Shown in pieces: positions 20,514 to 20,608 of a DNA stretch of 20,608 bases. Position 1 is the first letter of the stretch, and each line of letters begins with the position of its first letter. The notes below the pieces were generated by a model, which made no database searches, had not been told where the DNA came from, and worked only from the letters and a program-made list of their open reading frames with translations. The position numbers and the translations under genes were made by a program. Source of the DNA: Silene noctiflora (lineage: Eukaryota > Streptophyta > Magnoliopsida > Caryophyllales > Caryophyllaceae); NCBI GenBank assembly GCA_009801015.1, contig VHZZ01002944.1, positions 30,900-51,507 of the forward strand, written 5' to 3'.

Positions 20514-20608
20514 TGTAACACCCGCAATTTAGAATTTAAGTTTTAAAAATGATTTAATAAGTTGTTTAAAATAAATTGCGTCTAATCGTATTTTTGGGTG
20601 AATATATG
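20514..20608. repeat. Second TGTAACACCC start, running off the window
   Basis: The ten bases TGTAACACCC recur 730 bases after the first copy, followed by an AT-rich stretch unlike it. It may be the edge of another LTR-type element, or part of the previous one. Too little is present to decide. Confidence 0.35.

Noticed and set aside
1..20608. CRISPR array, prokaryotic operon, phage or virus-derived genes
   Set aside because: No regularly spaced repeats, no operon-like gene packing and no viral proteins were seen; the introns and transposons are those of a plant nuclear genome.

Overview
The window is nuclear DNA from a flowering plant, most likely a eudicot. Its two real genes have plant-type exon structures with GT-AG introns and encode plant-typical proteins. 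The sequence between and around them is AT-rich and full of plant transposable elements: Stowaway-like MITEs, a TRIM, a mariner-like element, a copia gag fragment and an LTR. Several repeats remind me of repeats in Amaranthaceae and other Caryophyllales. That is memory-based and weak.

Layout. Positions 1-1900 hold no convincing gene, only short foldback repeats and CCCGAA-rich sequence. The plus-strand gene at 1944-7701 encodes a multiple inositol polyphosphate phosphatase (MINPP, histidine acid phosphatase family). It has 11 coding exons and 507 residues, and I could join it with every splice phase intact. Its introns carry a TRIM and a Stowaway-like MITE (intron 2), a diverged repeat pair (intron 4), a foldback plus direct repeat (intron 6) and an exact 78-bp tandem duplication next to an acceptor site (intron 7). 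Positions 7702-9721 separate two convergent genes. The minus-strand gene at 12435-9722 encodes an APY7-like apyrase (GDA1/CD39 family), with two coding exons and 761 residues. Its 5' leader region (about 12436-13870) probably contains untranslated exon(s) and intron(s), and holds a small MITE.

Positions 14265 to about 17971 are a decayed plant mariner-like element. Its minus-strand transposase has lost its frame but keeps the DD39D spacing. The other half of the element contains an unexplained plus-strand coding relic with internal repeats. From about 18600 there is a copia-type LTR, a tRNA-Met-type primer binding site and a broken gag. A second, TGTAACACCC-type LTR-like sequence interrupts the gag at 19784, and another such start occurs at 20514.

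The two genes are both phosphate-releasing hydrolases predicted to enter the secretory pathway or its membranes: one acts on inositol phosphates, the other on nucleotides. I see nothing that ties them into one pathway. I found no clear new biological system. The most useful second looks are the coding relic inside the mariner element, the TRIM, the 78-bp duplication at a splice site and the KTEL C-terminus of the MINPP.
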